The notes: a model not told the origin generated them from the letters alone. 34,248 nt of DNA from Candidatus Zhuqueibacterota bacterium (GCA_015485525.1 WFTM01000403.1:1-34248), one strand, 5' to 3'; counted from the first letter of the stretch, positions 8,446 to 19,422 are shown. Program-made: numbers and translations.

Positions 8446-10617
8446 ATGGAAAAAGAACATTCAGAACGCCTCGAGGACATCCGTTTTCTTCTCGAGCAGC
8501 GCAGGCAAACGTCCGATGAGGAAGGGCACTATTACGATCTCGAGGGCGTTTTTGCTTTTTTACAGAAGCCGGAAAGCGCTGACTCTCCTGCAGGAGGTAC
8601 AGGAGAGACGGAAGACGAGCTGAACGAGGCTGATCAGGATATTATCATCGAATTCTCTTCTGACGCCCTGGTGCCGGCCCCGGGTTTTTCTGCCGACCTG
8701 CCTGGTATGCAGGTCGCTGAGGAGCCTGCTGACGATGCTGGTGACACAGTTGAGCATGAGCAGTCCCCTGCGTTCGAACCGCAGACTGAGTACTCATTTT
8801 CAACCGCAGATGACCCAGATAGTGTTGACGAGTCGCGGCAACACGAACCTCAGCAGGCAGACCCGGCTACGAAGGAACAGCCGCCTGTGCAGGAATCTGC
8901 GGCCAGCGCCTCAGTGACTGCTGCCATGGGAATTTTGCTGCAACAGCAGTTGTCTGCCGGCATCGATGTGGGCAGTGCGTTCTTGAAGTATATCGGTTTG
9001 CGCAGTGCGGCAAGCGGTGTTCTGCAGTTGCAAAGCGCTGTCATCGATCCTTTGCACAACATCGAGGAAGTCGAAGACGGTCAGGAGAAAATCAGCAGAA
9101 AGCTGAAACATGTCGCCACACGTCTGCGCGGCCGTTTCAAGAGTACGGACTGGGTGGTCGGTGCTGTTTCCGGACTGGAAGTGATCTATAAACGCATCGC
9201 GCTGCCGAAAATGTCGAAAAAAGAGCTGCGCGAGGCTGTTCCCTGGGCTGCGCGTAAGGATTTGCCTTTTGAAGTCGAAGATGCGGCGCTGGACTTTCAG
9301 ATACTTGGCAACACCCGCGAAGGCAAGGTCGAGAAGATCGAGATAGCCACATTGGCGACACCGCGGCAGGTGGTCGATGATCATCTTGCTCTGTACCATG
9401 AGCTCGGTGTGATTCCCGCTAAAATTACCGGTATCCCTGTTGCGATTCGCAACGTCATTTGCCGCAGTAAGGCGTTGCTGCGCCAGCGTGTGCTGGTCAT
9501 TGAAGTGGGGGCAAAGAGCACGCACATGGTGTTTATCAATCAGGGGCGGCTCGAGTTTCACCGCGAGTTCAGCACCGCTGCCGATGATCTGTTCGAAGCT
9601 TTTTGTAATGGCACCGGCCTTGTGGGAACCCAGGGGGGCTGGGACCGCCGGCAGGCGAGAGAGCTGTTCGACGAGCTCGGCCTGCCCCTTGACACAGACC
9701 CTGATCCGCGCTGGCATGAGAGAAAGATGGAGGATATCGGTGCCAATGTCCGCACCGTCATCGATCGTCTGACCAGCGAGGTGAGACGGTCGGTGGATTA
9801 CTACCGTGACAAGTTCAAGGCAACGGGATTTGATGCCGTCTATCTCAGCGGTGGCGGAGCGAGCGTACGGCATTTGATAGACCATGTCGCTGCTGTGCTG
9901 GATCAGCAGATGGAGGTGCTCAACCCCTTTGAAATTGCGGGCGTGAGAAAATGGCAGGAGAAGCTGCCGGCTGTGGGACAGGCAGCGCATTTTACGGTTG
10001 CTCTCGGTCTTGCTCTGGATAAAAGTGACAGCCTGAACCTTTTGCCGGAGGAGATGAAGGGGGCGCACCGCATCCGCAAAGTGAGGAAGTTTTTGCGCTA
10101 TGCTGCGGCTGCAACAGTGCTCACCCTCGGCATGGTTACGGCGTATTTTACACTGCAACTCAATCGTTTCTCATCCGACCTGCAGCGGTTGCAGCAGGAG
10201 TATCAACGGCTGGTGCCCAAGCAGAAGGAGTACATGGCACTCAAGAAGCGGCTGGAAACTCTGCAGGCAGTAGCTGAAGGCTATCAGTCGGAAATTTTTG
10301 TCAACACCACCGCCAAAACGCATCTGCAGGCGCTCTCCCATCTGGTCAAGAGCAACCTGGCCCTGACATCGATCACCATCGAGCCGGTCGTGCTCAGCGA
10401 GTCTGCGGAGGGTGAAGCCAAGGAAGAGCAGCCCCCGGGCACAGAACGCATCACCATCAGCGGTGTGGCGTTCCCGGACCAGGCACTGGAAGGCGCGCAC
10501 CTGGCCGCCTTTTTGTTAAATCTCGAGCAGTCGGGATATTTTCAGAAAATTCAGATTAAGAACCGGGAAACCCGGGCTGACGGCACCATCCAGTTTGTCG
10601 TGCAATGTTATTATTGA
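8446..10617 (+). CDS. Type IV pilus assembly PilM-PilN fusion with a long acidic N-terminal extension
   Basis: PilM actin-like core from AGIDVGSAFLKYIGL; VYLSGGGASVRHL; then TM helix FLRYAAAATVLTLGMVTAYFTL plus coiled coil and PilN-like C terminus. Starts 2 nt after the ABC ATPase stop. Confidence 0.85.
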   Translation: MEKEHSERLEDIRFLLEQRRQTSDEEGHYYDLEGVFAFLQKPESADSPAGGTGETEDELNEADQDIIIEFSSDALVPAPGFSADLPGMQVAEEPADDAGDTVEHEQSPAFEPQTEYSFSTADDPDSVDESRQHEPQQADPATKEQPPVQESAASASVTAAMGILLQQQLSAGIDVGSAFLKYIGLRSAASGVLQLQSAVIDPLHNIEEVEDGQEKISRKLKHVATRLRGRFKSTDWVVGAVSGLEVIYKRIALPKMSKKELREAVPWAARKDLPFEVEDAALDFQILGNTREGKVEKIEIATLATPRQVVDDHLALYHELGVIPAKITGIPVAIRNVICRSKALLRQRVLVIEVGAKSTHMVFINQGRLEFHREFSTAADDLFEAFCNGTGLVGTQGGWDRRQARELFDELGLPLDTDPDPRWHERKMEDIGANVRTVIDRLTSEVRRSVDYYRDKFKATGFDAVYLSGGGASVRHLIDHVAAVLDQQMEVLNPFEIAGVRKWQEKLPAVGQAAHFTVALGLALDKSDSLNLLPEEMKGAHRIRKVRKFLRYAAAATVLTLGMVTAYFTLQLNRFSSDLQRLQQEYQRLVPKQKEYMALKKRLETLQAVAEGYQSEIFVNTTAKTHLQALSHLVKSNLALTSITIEPVVLSESAEGEAKEEQPPGTERITISGVAFPDQALEGAHLAAFLLNLEQSGYFQKIQIKNRETRADGTIQFVVQCYY

Positions 10618-10665
10618 AACCAGCCTCTGCGGTACAGCCCGAAAGGCGCATGCGGACGGAATGAT

Positions 10666-11235
10666 ATGAAAAATGCAAAACGCAATATCCTGATTTTCAG
10701 CGGCGTGCTGATTTCTATCAGTGCTTCGTGGTATGCCTGGCTGATCCAGCCGAATCAGGTTCGACTGGAGACATTGCAGAATCAGATCAATACGGTTTTT
10801 CAGCAGGTCGAGGCGGCCACGGCGCAGTTGCAGCAGTTTGATGATTTGCGTCGCCGGATCAGTGTGATGGAAGACAGCGTGGCCCGGCTGGAGCGCCGCT
10901 TGTATCCGCGCGAGAAAATTCCGTCGATACTGAAGCAGATCGCCCGGCTCGGCCGCCGGCATGGCCTGGAGATTTTTGCCCTGTACCCGAAATTCGATGA
11001 GCTGCTGCTGAACCAGTCGGGGAGCGACAACACCTCACTCGCCGTGTTGCCGGTGGAGATACAGCTCGAGGGCGGTTATCGTGCCATCGGCGAGTTTGTC
11101 GGCAAATTGGATCGCCAGCGGTTTTTATTTTCGGTCGTGCGGATGGACCTGGCCATGACACGGGAAAGCTACCCGCGCGTGCGACTTATATTATATGGAA
11201 GGCTTTTCCTGCGCAAGGCCCGACAGGAGGTTTAG
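10666..11235 (+). CDS. pilO: PilO-like type IV pilus inner-membrane protein
   Basis: N-terminal TM, coiled coil, ferredoxin-like C-terminal region (LAVLPVEIQLEGGYRAIGEFVGKLDRQRFLFSVVRMDL); position after PilMN. Confidence 0.8.
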   Translation: MKNAKRNILIFSGVLISISASWYAWLIQPNQVRLETLQNQINTVFQQVEAATAQLQQFDDLRRRISVMEDSVARLERRLYPREKIPSILKQIARLGRRHGLEIFALYPKFDELLLNQSGSDNTSLAVLPVEIQLEGGYRAIGEFVGKLDRQRFLFSVVRMDLAMTRESYPRVRLILYGRLFLRKARQEV

Positions 11236-11377
11236 CCAGAACGAGCAGATTTAATTCTCCTGTCTGCCCTCATGCTGCAGGTTGACGCCTCAGCCAAACT
11301 CAGTTCAGCTTTTTACACCTCGTCCCGGCAGCCCGGAATCTTGTGAGTGATGCTAATTCATGGATAAAGTGGAATAG

Positions 11378-11872
11378 ATGCAGAAACGGGAAAAAATTCT
11401 CGCGGCAATCACCCTGGTGAGCGCCATGCTTTTCGTGTTCAATCAGTTTGTTTGCGCGAAGAAGCCCGAGCCGGCAGTGAACAAAAGCAGCCGGCGGGCG
11501 CCGGCAGTACGCCCGGTCGTCAAGGGTGAGCAGATTTCTGATGCCGAGCTGCGCAAACGCCTGAAAGAATGGAAGCCGGTCGTGAGCTACGAAACGTGGG
11601 GACGGGATCCTTTTGAAGGGGCGCTCAAATTCGAAGCAGAGGACAGCACGGCAGACTCGACAGCAACGTTGAGTCTGACCGGAATCGTCTGGAAAAACAA
11701 AACACCGCTGGCTCTCATCGGGGATTGGATTCTCGGCGTCGGCGATAAGCAGGGTGGTGTCGAAGTGCTGAAAATTTTCCCGGACCGGGTCATCGCCCGC
11801 AGGGGGACGGAGATGTTGACACTGTACCTGCATCAGGATGATAAGAATGAAAGCACGATATCTGGTTTTTAA
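11378..11872 (+). CDS. PilP-like pilot/lipoprotein-type component of the type IV pilus (164 aa)
   Basis: N-terminal TM, WGRDPFEG, then HR-like domain LSLTGIVWKNKTPLALIGDWILGVGDKQGGVEVLKIFPDRVIARRGTE; between pilO and the secretin. Confidence 0.65.
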   Translation: MQKREKILAAITLVSAMLFVFNQFVCAKKPEPAVNKSSRRAPAVRPVVKGEQISDAELRKRLKEWKPVVSYETWGRDPFEGALKFEAEDSTADSTATLSLTGIVWKNKTPLALIGDWILGVGDKQGGVEVLKIFPDRVIARRGTEMLTLYLHQDDKNESTISGF

Positions 11873-13543
11873 ATTTTTGCTGATCACCTCGCTGCATGCT
11901 GCGGACAAGGCGCAGGTACTGGAAATTCGCTATGCCGACCTCGGCAAACGGGAGCGTATCGAAGTTTTATGCTCCCGGCCGGTGCGCTACACCAGCACGA
12001 CAGCACAGGATCCGGATGCGATACTCGTCTATCTGCGCGATGCTGTTTTGCCTGCAGACAGTGTCCGGCTGGTGCCTCCGGCATTGGCGTCCCGTCTCGA
12101 AATCAGGAGCTGGATGGAGCACCCGCCGGTTGTGAAAATCTCCCTGCGTTACGCGGGTGGGGGCAGATATTCCATTTTTACCATCGACGACAGCAACTTG
12201 CTGGTTATCGAAGTGAGCAGGGAGGCGGAGAGGCTGGAGGATGAAAAGCCGGCGACTGAGGCTGTTGATGAAACGCCAAAGCCTTCGGCCCGGGCTTTTT
12301 TCAGAAAATTGAGCAACGGCGCGCGTATCACCGCTGATTTCCGCGATGCGGATATCGCCAACGTGCTGCGCCTGTTTGCTCGGCAGAACTCGCTCAACAT
12401 TGTGGCCAGCGACAGTGTGCGCGGCCGGGTCACTGTGACGCTGCACAACGTCACTCTGGAGCAGGCACTGGAGAGCATCCTGCGTGCGAACGGCTACAAG
12501 TATATCCTCGAAAATGGCATCCTGCTGGTCAAGCCTGCCAATACGTTCAACCTCGATGAGATGGAGACGCGCGTCTATCGCCTCAATTACATCGATGCAC
12601 ATAACCTCAAGCAGGCCGTGGAGGAGCTTATCTCCACGGAGGGGAAGATCAAGGTACTGGCCACGGGCTTTCATAACCGTAAGGACGTGTATGAAGTCAA
12701 TGATCAGGCTCCACCGGAACGCGAAAAACGCTACTGGCAGCGCTCCAGTGTGTTGATCGTCACTGATTTTACTTCCAATCTCAAGGCGATCGACAAGCTC
12801 GTTTCCGAGCTCGATGTTGCTGTGCCGCAGATTATGATCGAAGCCAGGCTGATCGAAGTTTCGCCGCTGGATAACAGCAACATCGGCATCGACTGGACAA
12901 AGGCGCTGAAGCTGGATATCTATGACGCGCAGTTGCTGGAAAGCGGGGGACTGCTGGAGTATTCCTCGCGAACCGAGCTGCCGAACAAAAACCGGACGAT
13001 CCAGTTGGGAACTCTGAACACCAGCCAGTTCGGCGCTGTGATCAATTATCTCAAAGAAAACACGCGCACCCGCCTTGTTTCCAATCCGCGCATCGTGGCC
13101 ATGGATAACGAGCCATCAGACATCTCGGTCGGCACGACCTTCCCGATTCCGCAAATCAACCGTGGTGTCGGCGGCCAGGGCGATATCGTGACCTTTACCT
13201 ACCGCGATGTCAACATTACCCTGCGTGTTATCCCGCACGTGATCAATTCCAACACCATTTCCATGTATGTCAATCCGATCATCGAAGAGGTGACCGGCGA
13301 AGTCACAGTCGAGGGCAACAGCGCGCCGATCACCTCAAAGCGTGAGGTGGATACGGTCGTCAAGGTGCGCGACGGCGATACCATCGTCATCGGTGGCATG
13401 ATCAAAGAAAAGGAAGTCGTGAGTGTGCGCAAGGTCTGGCTGCTGGGGAGTATCCCGCTGCTCGGCCACTTGTTCCGCAACAAGAGCGTGTCGCGCCAGC
13501 AAACCGACCTGCTGATTTTCATCACCCCAAAAATCGTCGTGCA

Positions 13544-13547
<4 letters not shown>
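11838..13547 (+). CDS. pilQ: PilQ/GspD-family secretin (AMIN/STN/secretin)
   Basis: ITADFRDADIANVLRLFARQNSLNIVASDSVRGRVTVTLHNVTLEQALESIL (STN), secretin VPQIMIEARLIEVS, TRLVSNPRIVAMDNEPSDISVGTTFPIP, DGDTIVIGGMIKEKE, PLLGHLFRNK, LLIFITPKIV. Start may be 11847. Confidence 0.93.
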
Positions 13548-14605
<1,058 letters not shown>

Positions 14606-14904
14606 CCTGACACAGAGGGGCTGAGGCGTGCCGGGTCAGTCGTCATGGCGCACGATGAATATTTCTGCTTGCTTTTCTTCCCATCAGGTATAACTTTATC
14701 CCCAACTCTGCCGGAACGGGCTGCAAGGCCCGGGTATGCCTGAGGGAACATGAAGACGTTTTCAGGTTATGCAACTCATCCGGCTGTATTGTATTATCCT
14801 GTCAGTCAGGACGTGATCGAGCATGCCCGCGGGTGCGCTCCAAGCCGGATCGCGATCCTGCAACAGTCCATCTGGATTGCTCAAGTTATCGAAAGGGAAA
14901 TGGA

Positions 14905-16197
14905 ATGCGAACATCAGGACGAATTCTCCTTGCACTGCTTCTCCCCTGTGCTCTCTGGGCACAGACTTCCATCCTCGTGCCTGGCCGCACGGACCAGGGC
15001 GCTTTCATGGGCGGCCTGGGCATGGCGGTCATCGATGATACGACGTTCATCACCATGAATCTGCGTCCCGAGCTGGCTATCGGCAAGTTTGGTATCGGGC
15101 TGGATATTCCGCTGCGCTACAACACGTCCTCCGGCGAAATGCGCGGGCAGGACTGGAATGATGCGTACGACTATTTCCGCGTTATCCGATACGCGCGTTA
15201 CGGCCGCAAGCGCGACAAATTTTATACGCGTGTCGGTGCGCTGGATGCAGCGCGGATCGGGCATGGTTTTATCATGAACTACTATGCCAATCAGATGATC
15301 AATTATGACGAACGCAAGCTCGGCCTTGCCCTTGATGTCGATGCCGGATATTTTGGTTTTGAAAGTATGACCAGCAACCTCGGGCGTGCTGAAATTTTTG
15401 CCGGCCGGGCCTTCTTCCGCCCGATTTACGGCTCCGGGGTGCCAATCCTGCGCAATTTTGCTATCGGCGCGAGTTACGTCAGCGACATCGATCCGGATGG
15501 CAACCGCAGCACCGATGACGGCGTCTCCGAGTACGGCTTCGATGTCGAGCTGCCGCTGGTGAAAACAGGCCTTGTGCAGTTTCTGCTCTATTCTGACTGG
15601 GCGAAGATCAACAAATGGGGCAGTGGATCTGCTGTCGGAGCTGAGCTGTCACTGCGCGGCCTGATGAATCTCTTCAGCTTCACCGTGCAGCTCGAGCGCC
15701 GTTTTCTGCAGGGTCAATTTCTGCCGGCCTATTTCAACTCATTTTATGAACTCGAGCGCTACCGCATCGACGATAACGGTGTCGCCATCCCCAAGGAGTC
15801 CCTGCTCGCGGGCATACCGAAATCCAACGGAACATTTGGGCTGCTCTATGGCCAGGTTTTGAATACGCTGGAAATACTCGGCACTTATGAGCGCCTGGAC
15901 GGCGTGCCGAACAGTGGCATCATGCATATCGAAGCCAAAGTCCCCAATACCGTGCCGAAGATCACCATGCACGCCTCTTACAACCGGATCAATATCGATA
16001 CATTTTCCGATGCCATACGCTTTGATGATAATTCCGTAGCCCGGGCCGGGATTGGTTATAAAATTTATCCCTTCCTCGTGCTGTATATGGATTATATCTG
16101 GACATACCGCTACGATGAGGTGCAGGACCGGTACCGAATCCAGCGCCGGATAGAACCTCAGATCGCCTTTGTCTATCCCTTTGCGATCGTCAAATGA
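14905..16197 (+). CDS. Uncharacterised secreted/outer-membrane beta-barrel-like protein
   Basis: ORF open from 14833; ATG at 14905 has RBS gaaaggga and a signal peptide MRTSGRILLALLLPCALWAQ; C terminus with alternating beta strands (AGIGYKIYPFLVLYMDYIWTYRYDEV...EPQIAFVYPFAIVK). Confidence 0.7.
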   Translation: MRTSGRILLALLLPCALWAQTSILVPGRTDQGAFMGGLGMAVIDDTTFITMNLRPELAIGKFGIGLDIPLRYNTSSGEMRGQDWNDAYDYFRVIRYARYGRKRDKFYTRVGALDAARIGHGFIMNYYANQMINYDERKLGLALDVDAGYFGFESMTSNLGRAEIFAGRAFFRPIYGSGVPILRNFAIGASYVSDIDPDGNRSTDDGVSEYGFDVELPLVKTGLVQFLLYSDWAKINKWGSGSAVGAELSLRGLMNLFSFTVQLERRFLQGQFLPAYFNSFYELERYRIDDNGVAIPKESLLAGIPKSNGTFGLLYGQVLNTLEILGTYERLDGVPNSGIMHIEAKVPNTVPKITMHASYNRINIDTFSDAIRFDDNSVARAGIGYKIYPFLVLYMDYIWTYRYDEVQDRYRIQRRIEPQIAFVYPFAIVK

Positions 16198-16308
16198 GTG
16201 AGGCACCCGGTATTCAGGCTGAGGCTTTGAGCAACCGGTTGATGATCTGGCCTTCGTGCTCCGGGTACCGGGTGTATGAATTTTCCAGGTTAAATTTCCA
16301 GGGGGAGT

Positions 16309-16992
16309 ATGCCGTTTCCTCTCGCTCATCAGCTTGGCAGTCTGTTTTATCCGGCAGACTGCCTGCTGTGCCATGCTTCGCAAAAAGACCTGCGTCACTG
16401 GGTGTGTGAGCCATGCTATGCCGGGCTGTGTGCTTTGCCGCTGGCCGGGCAAAGGGATATCCGGCTTGGGAACAGCCGGGTCATGCCTGTTTTCAGCCGC
16501 TGGTTTTATGATGAGACAGTGCAGGAGCTGATCCATGCTTTGAAATACGCCAGGCACTTTTCTCTTGCCGCCCAGCTGGGCGAAGAACTCACCCGCGGGC
16601 TTGAACAGGCCGGATGGGATATGCAGGGCTGCATCCTGGTACCGGTACCGTTGCATAAGCGCAGGCTGGAAGAACGCGGTTTCAATCAGAGTGAGAAACT
16701 CGCAAGGGCAATTGCCAAGGCAACAGACGCGCGGCTGAAGGTTGTGCCGCTGGTCCGCCGCGTGCGTTACACCCAGTCGCAGACGCAACTGAGCAGTGAA
16801 CAGCGGCAGCAGAATGTTGCCGGTGCGTTTGCTCTCAGCCGCATGCGGAAAAGGCATGTGGCGGGTGCGCGCCTCATGCTTGTCGATGATGTGCTGACAA
16901 CCGGGGCAACGCTGCAGGCATGTGCGCACATACTGCTCGCAGGCGGCGCTGCAGAAGTCCGGGCCATCACTATGGCCAGAGTGCATGCCTGA
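16309..16992 (+). CDS. ComF-family phosphoribosyltransferase-like protein
   Basis: N-terminal CLLCHASQKDLRHWVCEPCYAGL (CxxC pairs), VPVPLHKRRLEERGFNQSEKLARAIA, PRTase motif LMLVDDVLTTGATLQAC. Confidence 0.9.
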   Translation: MPFPLAHQLGSLFYPADCLLCHASQKDLRHWVCEPCYAGLCALPLAGQRDIRLGNSRVMPVFSRWFYDETVQELIHALKYARHFSLAAQLGEELTRGLEQAGWDMQGCILVPVPLHKRRLEERGFNQSEKLARAIAKATDARLKVVPLVRRVRYTQSQTQLSSEQRQQNVAGAFALSRMRKRHVAGARLMLVDDVLTTGATLQACAHILLAGGAAEVRAITMARVHA

Positions 16993-17050
16993 CGAGCGTT
17001 ACCTGTGCGCAGCTGCATGGGAAAAAAACATCTCAGACCGGGAATTAACC

Positions 17051-17079
17051 TTGACATTTATGGGGTTTTGTGCTATAAT
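17051..17079 (+). promoter_or_regulatory. Consensus sigma70-type promoter upstream of pfkA
   Basis: TTGACA (17051-17056), 17-nt spacer, extended -10 TGcTATAAT (17074-17079). Confidence 0.8.
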
Positions 17080-17197
17080 TCGAATTCTGTTTTATTTCGG
17101 TATTGTGGTTTTTCAGGATAGATGTGAGGTGTGGCTTTTTACACATTGGCCCCCAAACACCTTGCTGTCGGGTTTAAGCAAACAAACGGGATGACTC

Positions 17198-18214
17198 GTG
17201 CCAAGAATTGGACTGATAACCAGCGGTGGTGATTGCCCCGGGTTGAACGCTGCGATTCGCGCTGTGACGCGCCAGCTGATCAACAAATATGATGCTGAAG
17301 TTATCGGTATCCGCAATGGATTCAGCGGACTGGTCGAAGGCAGCTTTGAACCAGTCAGCCTGTACTCAGTATCAGGTATCTTACCGCGTGGCGGCACCAT
17401 ATTGGGCACCTCCCGCATCGATCCACTGGCCGACCCCAGGGCAATAGACACGATCAAAAGCCATCTCGATCGTTATGAAATCGATGCCATGGTTGTCATT
17501 GGAGATCGCGATGCGATCGATGTTTCCCATAAGCTGACCAAGCATGGCCTGAATATCGTTTGCATACCCGCGACGATCGATAATGACATAGCAGAAACCG
17601 GAATGTGTTTCGGGTTCAGTACTGCAGTCAAAATTGCCACAGAGGCGATCGATCGGCTGCACTCGACGGCAGATTCTCATCACCGTGTCATGGTTGTAGA
17701 AGTGATGGGGCGGGAAACCGGATGGATTGCTACCTATGCAGGCCTGGCCGGTGGCGCTGATATTATTCTCATTCCGGAAATCGATACTTCGATCGATGAA
17801 ATTTGTTCTTTGATTACCAAACGCCATGCGCGCAGAAGCTTCAGTATCGTGGTCGTCGCCGAAGGTGCCAATCCGGCTGGAGTCGAACGGCTCAAAGCCA
17901 GGGATGAAGAGATCAGTCACCAGCACGGGGTTGGAGAGTGTGTTGCCAGAGAAATTGAAAAACGCACGGAAGTGGAAACGCGCATCGCCGTTCTCGGGCA
18001 TATTCAGCGAGGCGGTACGCCGACTTCGGCTGACCGTATTCTGGCAACGCGTCTCGGTGTTAAAGCAGCCGATTTTGTCGTCAGCGGTGAGTACAATGTC
18101 CTCGTCGGTTTGCGCGATGCCAGGGTTCGCAGCATGTCACTGGATACCGTAGCGGGCCGGGTTAAAAAAGTCGATCCGGATATGTACGAAATCGCTTCGG
18201 TCTTTTTCGGATGA
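17198..18214 (+). CDS. pfkA: 6-phosphofructokinase family protein (altered GGDGS motif)
   Basis: GTG start; PRIGLITSGGDCPGLNAAIRAV, GGTILGTSR, PATIDNDI, AIDRLHSTADSHHRVMVVEVMGRETGW, GHIQRGGTPTSADR. Confidence 0.9.
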   Translation: MPRIGLITSGGDCPGLNAAIRAVTRQLINKYDAEVIGIRNGFSGLVEGSFEPVSLYSVSGILPRGGTILGTSRIDPLADPRAIDTIKSHLDRYEIDAMVVIGDRDAIDVSHKLTKHGLNIVCIPATIDNDIAETGMCFGFSTAVKIATEAIDRLHSTADSHHRVMVVEVMGRETGWIATYAGLAGGADIILIPEIDTSIDEICSLITKRHARRSFSIVVVAEGANPAGVERLKARDEEISHQHGVGECVAREIEKRTEVETRIAVLGHIQRGGTPTSADRILATRLGVKAADFVVSGEYNVLVGLRDARVRSMSLDTVAGRVKKVDPDMYEIASVFFG

Positions 18215-18243
18215 TAACCGCGACAGGAAGGGAGCAGCAGGAT

Positions 18244-19002
18244 ATGGCAAGACAGAGCATCATAGCGGGAAACTGGAAAATGCACAAAACACCCGCGGAA
18301 ACCCTGCGCCTGTTGAACGGTTTAAAGGTTCGGGCGGTCAATATCTCCAATGTTGAAATGGTGGTATGCCCGACGTTTGTCTCCCTCACCATCGCTGCCG
18401 AGGCGTTGAAAGACTCGCGCATAACCCTCGGGGCGCAAAATATGTTCTGGGAAACAGAAGGCGCCTATACCGGTGAAATTTCGGCGCCGATGCTGAAAGA
18501 AGCAGGCTGTACTTACGTTATTTTGGGTCATTCGGAGCGGCGCCAGTATTTTGGCGAAACAGATGAGACGGTCAACAAGCGTATGCATCGTGCTCTTGCC
18601 GAAGGCCTGAAGCCGATTATGTGTATCGGTGAAACCTTGCAGGAACGCGAGGACAACCGGATGTTCGAAGTCCTCGAACGCCAGGTTACTGCTGGTTTGT
18701 CTGGGATATCGGCCGGCCAGATGGCCGATGTCGTACTTGCCTATGAGCCGGTTTGGGCCATCGGTACCGGTAAAACCGCGACGCCGGAACAGGCAGATGA
18801 GGCGCATGCTTACATCCGTGGCCTGATCGCAAAAGCATACGGAGATAGCGTTGCAAGCGCCATCCGCATTCAATATGGCGGTAGCGTAAAACCCGGCAAT
18901 GCAGCGGAATTGCTGAGCAAAGATAATATCGACGGTGCCCTCGTTGGAGGGGCCAGTCTGGATGCAGAGAGTTTTATCGCAATTATCAAAGCTGCCGAGT
19001 GA
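18244..19002 (+). CDS. tpiA: Triosephosphate isomerase
   Basis: Preferred start MARQSIIAGNWKMHKTPAET with RBS; GHSERRQYFGETDE, AYEPVWAIGTGKTATPEQA, IQYGGSVKPGNAAEL. The ORF extends upstream to 18211. Confidence 0.96.
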   Translation: MARQSIIAGNWKMHKTPAETLRLLNGLKVRAVNISNVEMVVCPTFVSLTIAAEALKDSRITLGAQNMFWETEGAYTGEISAPMLKEAGCTYVILGHSERRQYFGETDETVNKRMHRALAEGLKPIMCIGETLQEREDNRMFEVLERQVTAGLSGISAGQMADVVLAYEPVWAIGTGKTATPEQADEAHAYIRGLIAKAYGDSVASAIRIQYGGSVKPGNAAELLSKDNIDGALVGGASLDAESFIAIIKAAE

Positions 19003-19032
19003 GGGCAGCACAAGCTAAGGTGATATGAAATT

Positions 19033-19422
19033 ATGTATACGCTGATCTTGATTCTTTTTTTAATAGTCTGTATTTTAATGACTATTACTATCCTGATGCA
19101 ATCCAGTAAAGGCGGTGGGCTGGCAGGCGCTTTTGGCGGTGCCGGCGCTGGCATGGGTTCTGTCTTTGGTGGCCGAGGCGCAGCGACGTTCCTGAGCAAA
19201 GCGACCTCGATTCTGGCAGCAGCCTTCTTTGTTCTGGCTTTCATCCTGTCATACATGGATTCCGGCAGCTCGACGGCACCGGCGGGAATCGTCGAGCAAG
19301 AGCTGCAGAAGCAAGGCCAGACAGAGCAGGTGTTGCCCCCGCTGCAGGAGTCGATCCCGGCGGTACAGACGCTGGAACAAACACAGGGTGAAGCAAGTTC
19401 ACAGCCTGATACATCGAAGTAA
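19033..19422 (+). CDS. secG: Protein translocase subunit SecG
   Basis: Two TM helices; ILMQSSKGGGLAGAFGGAGAGMGSVFGGRGAATFLSKATSILAAAFF. Confidence 0.93.
   Translation: MYTLILILFLIVCILMTITILMQSSKGGGLAGAFGGAGAGMGSVFGGRGAATFLSKATSILAAAFFVLAFILSYMDSGSSTAPAGIVEQELQKQGQTEQVLPPLQESIPAVQTLEQTQGEASSQPDTSK

Noticed and set aside
17470-17560. Frameshift as the explanation for the GDRDA segment in PfkA
   Set aside because: Sequence on both sides aligns in the same frame with canonical PFK and with no length change, so substitutions fit better than a compensated frameshift. Read support is still worth checking.
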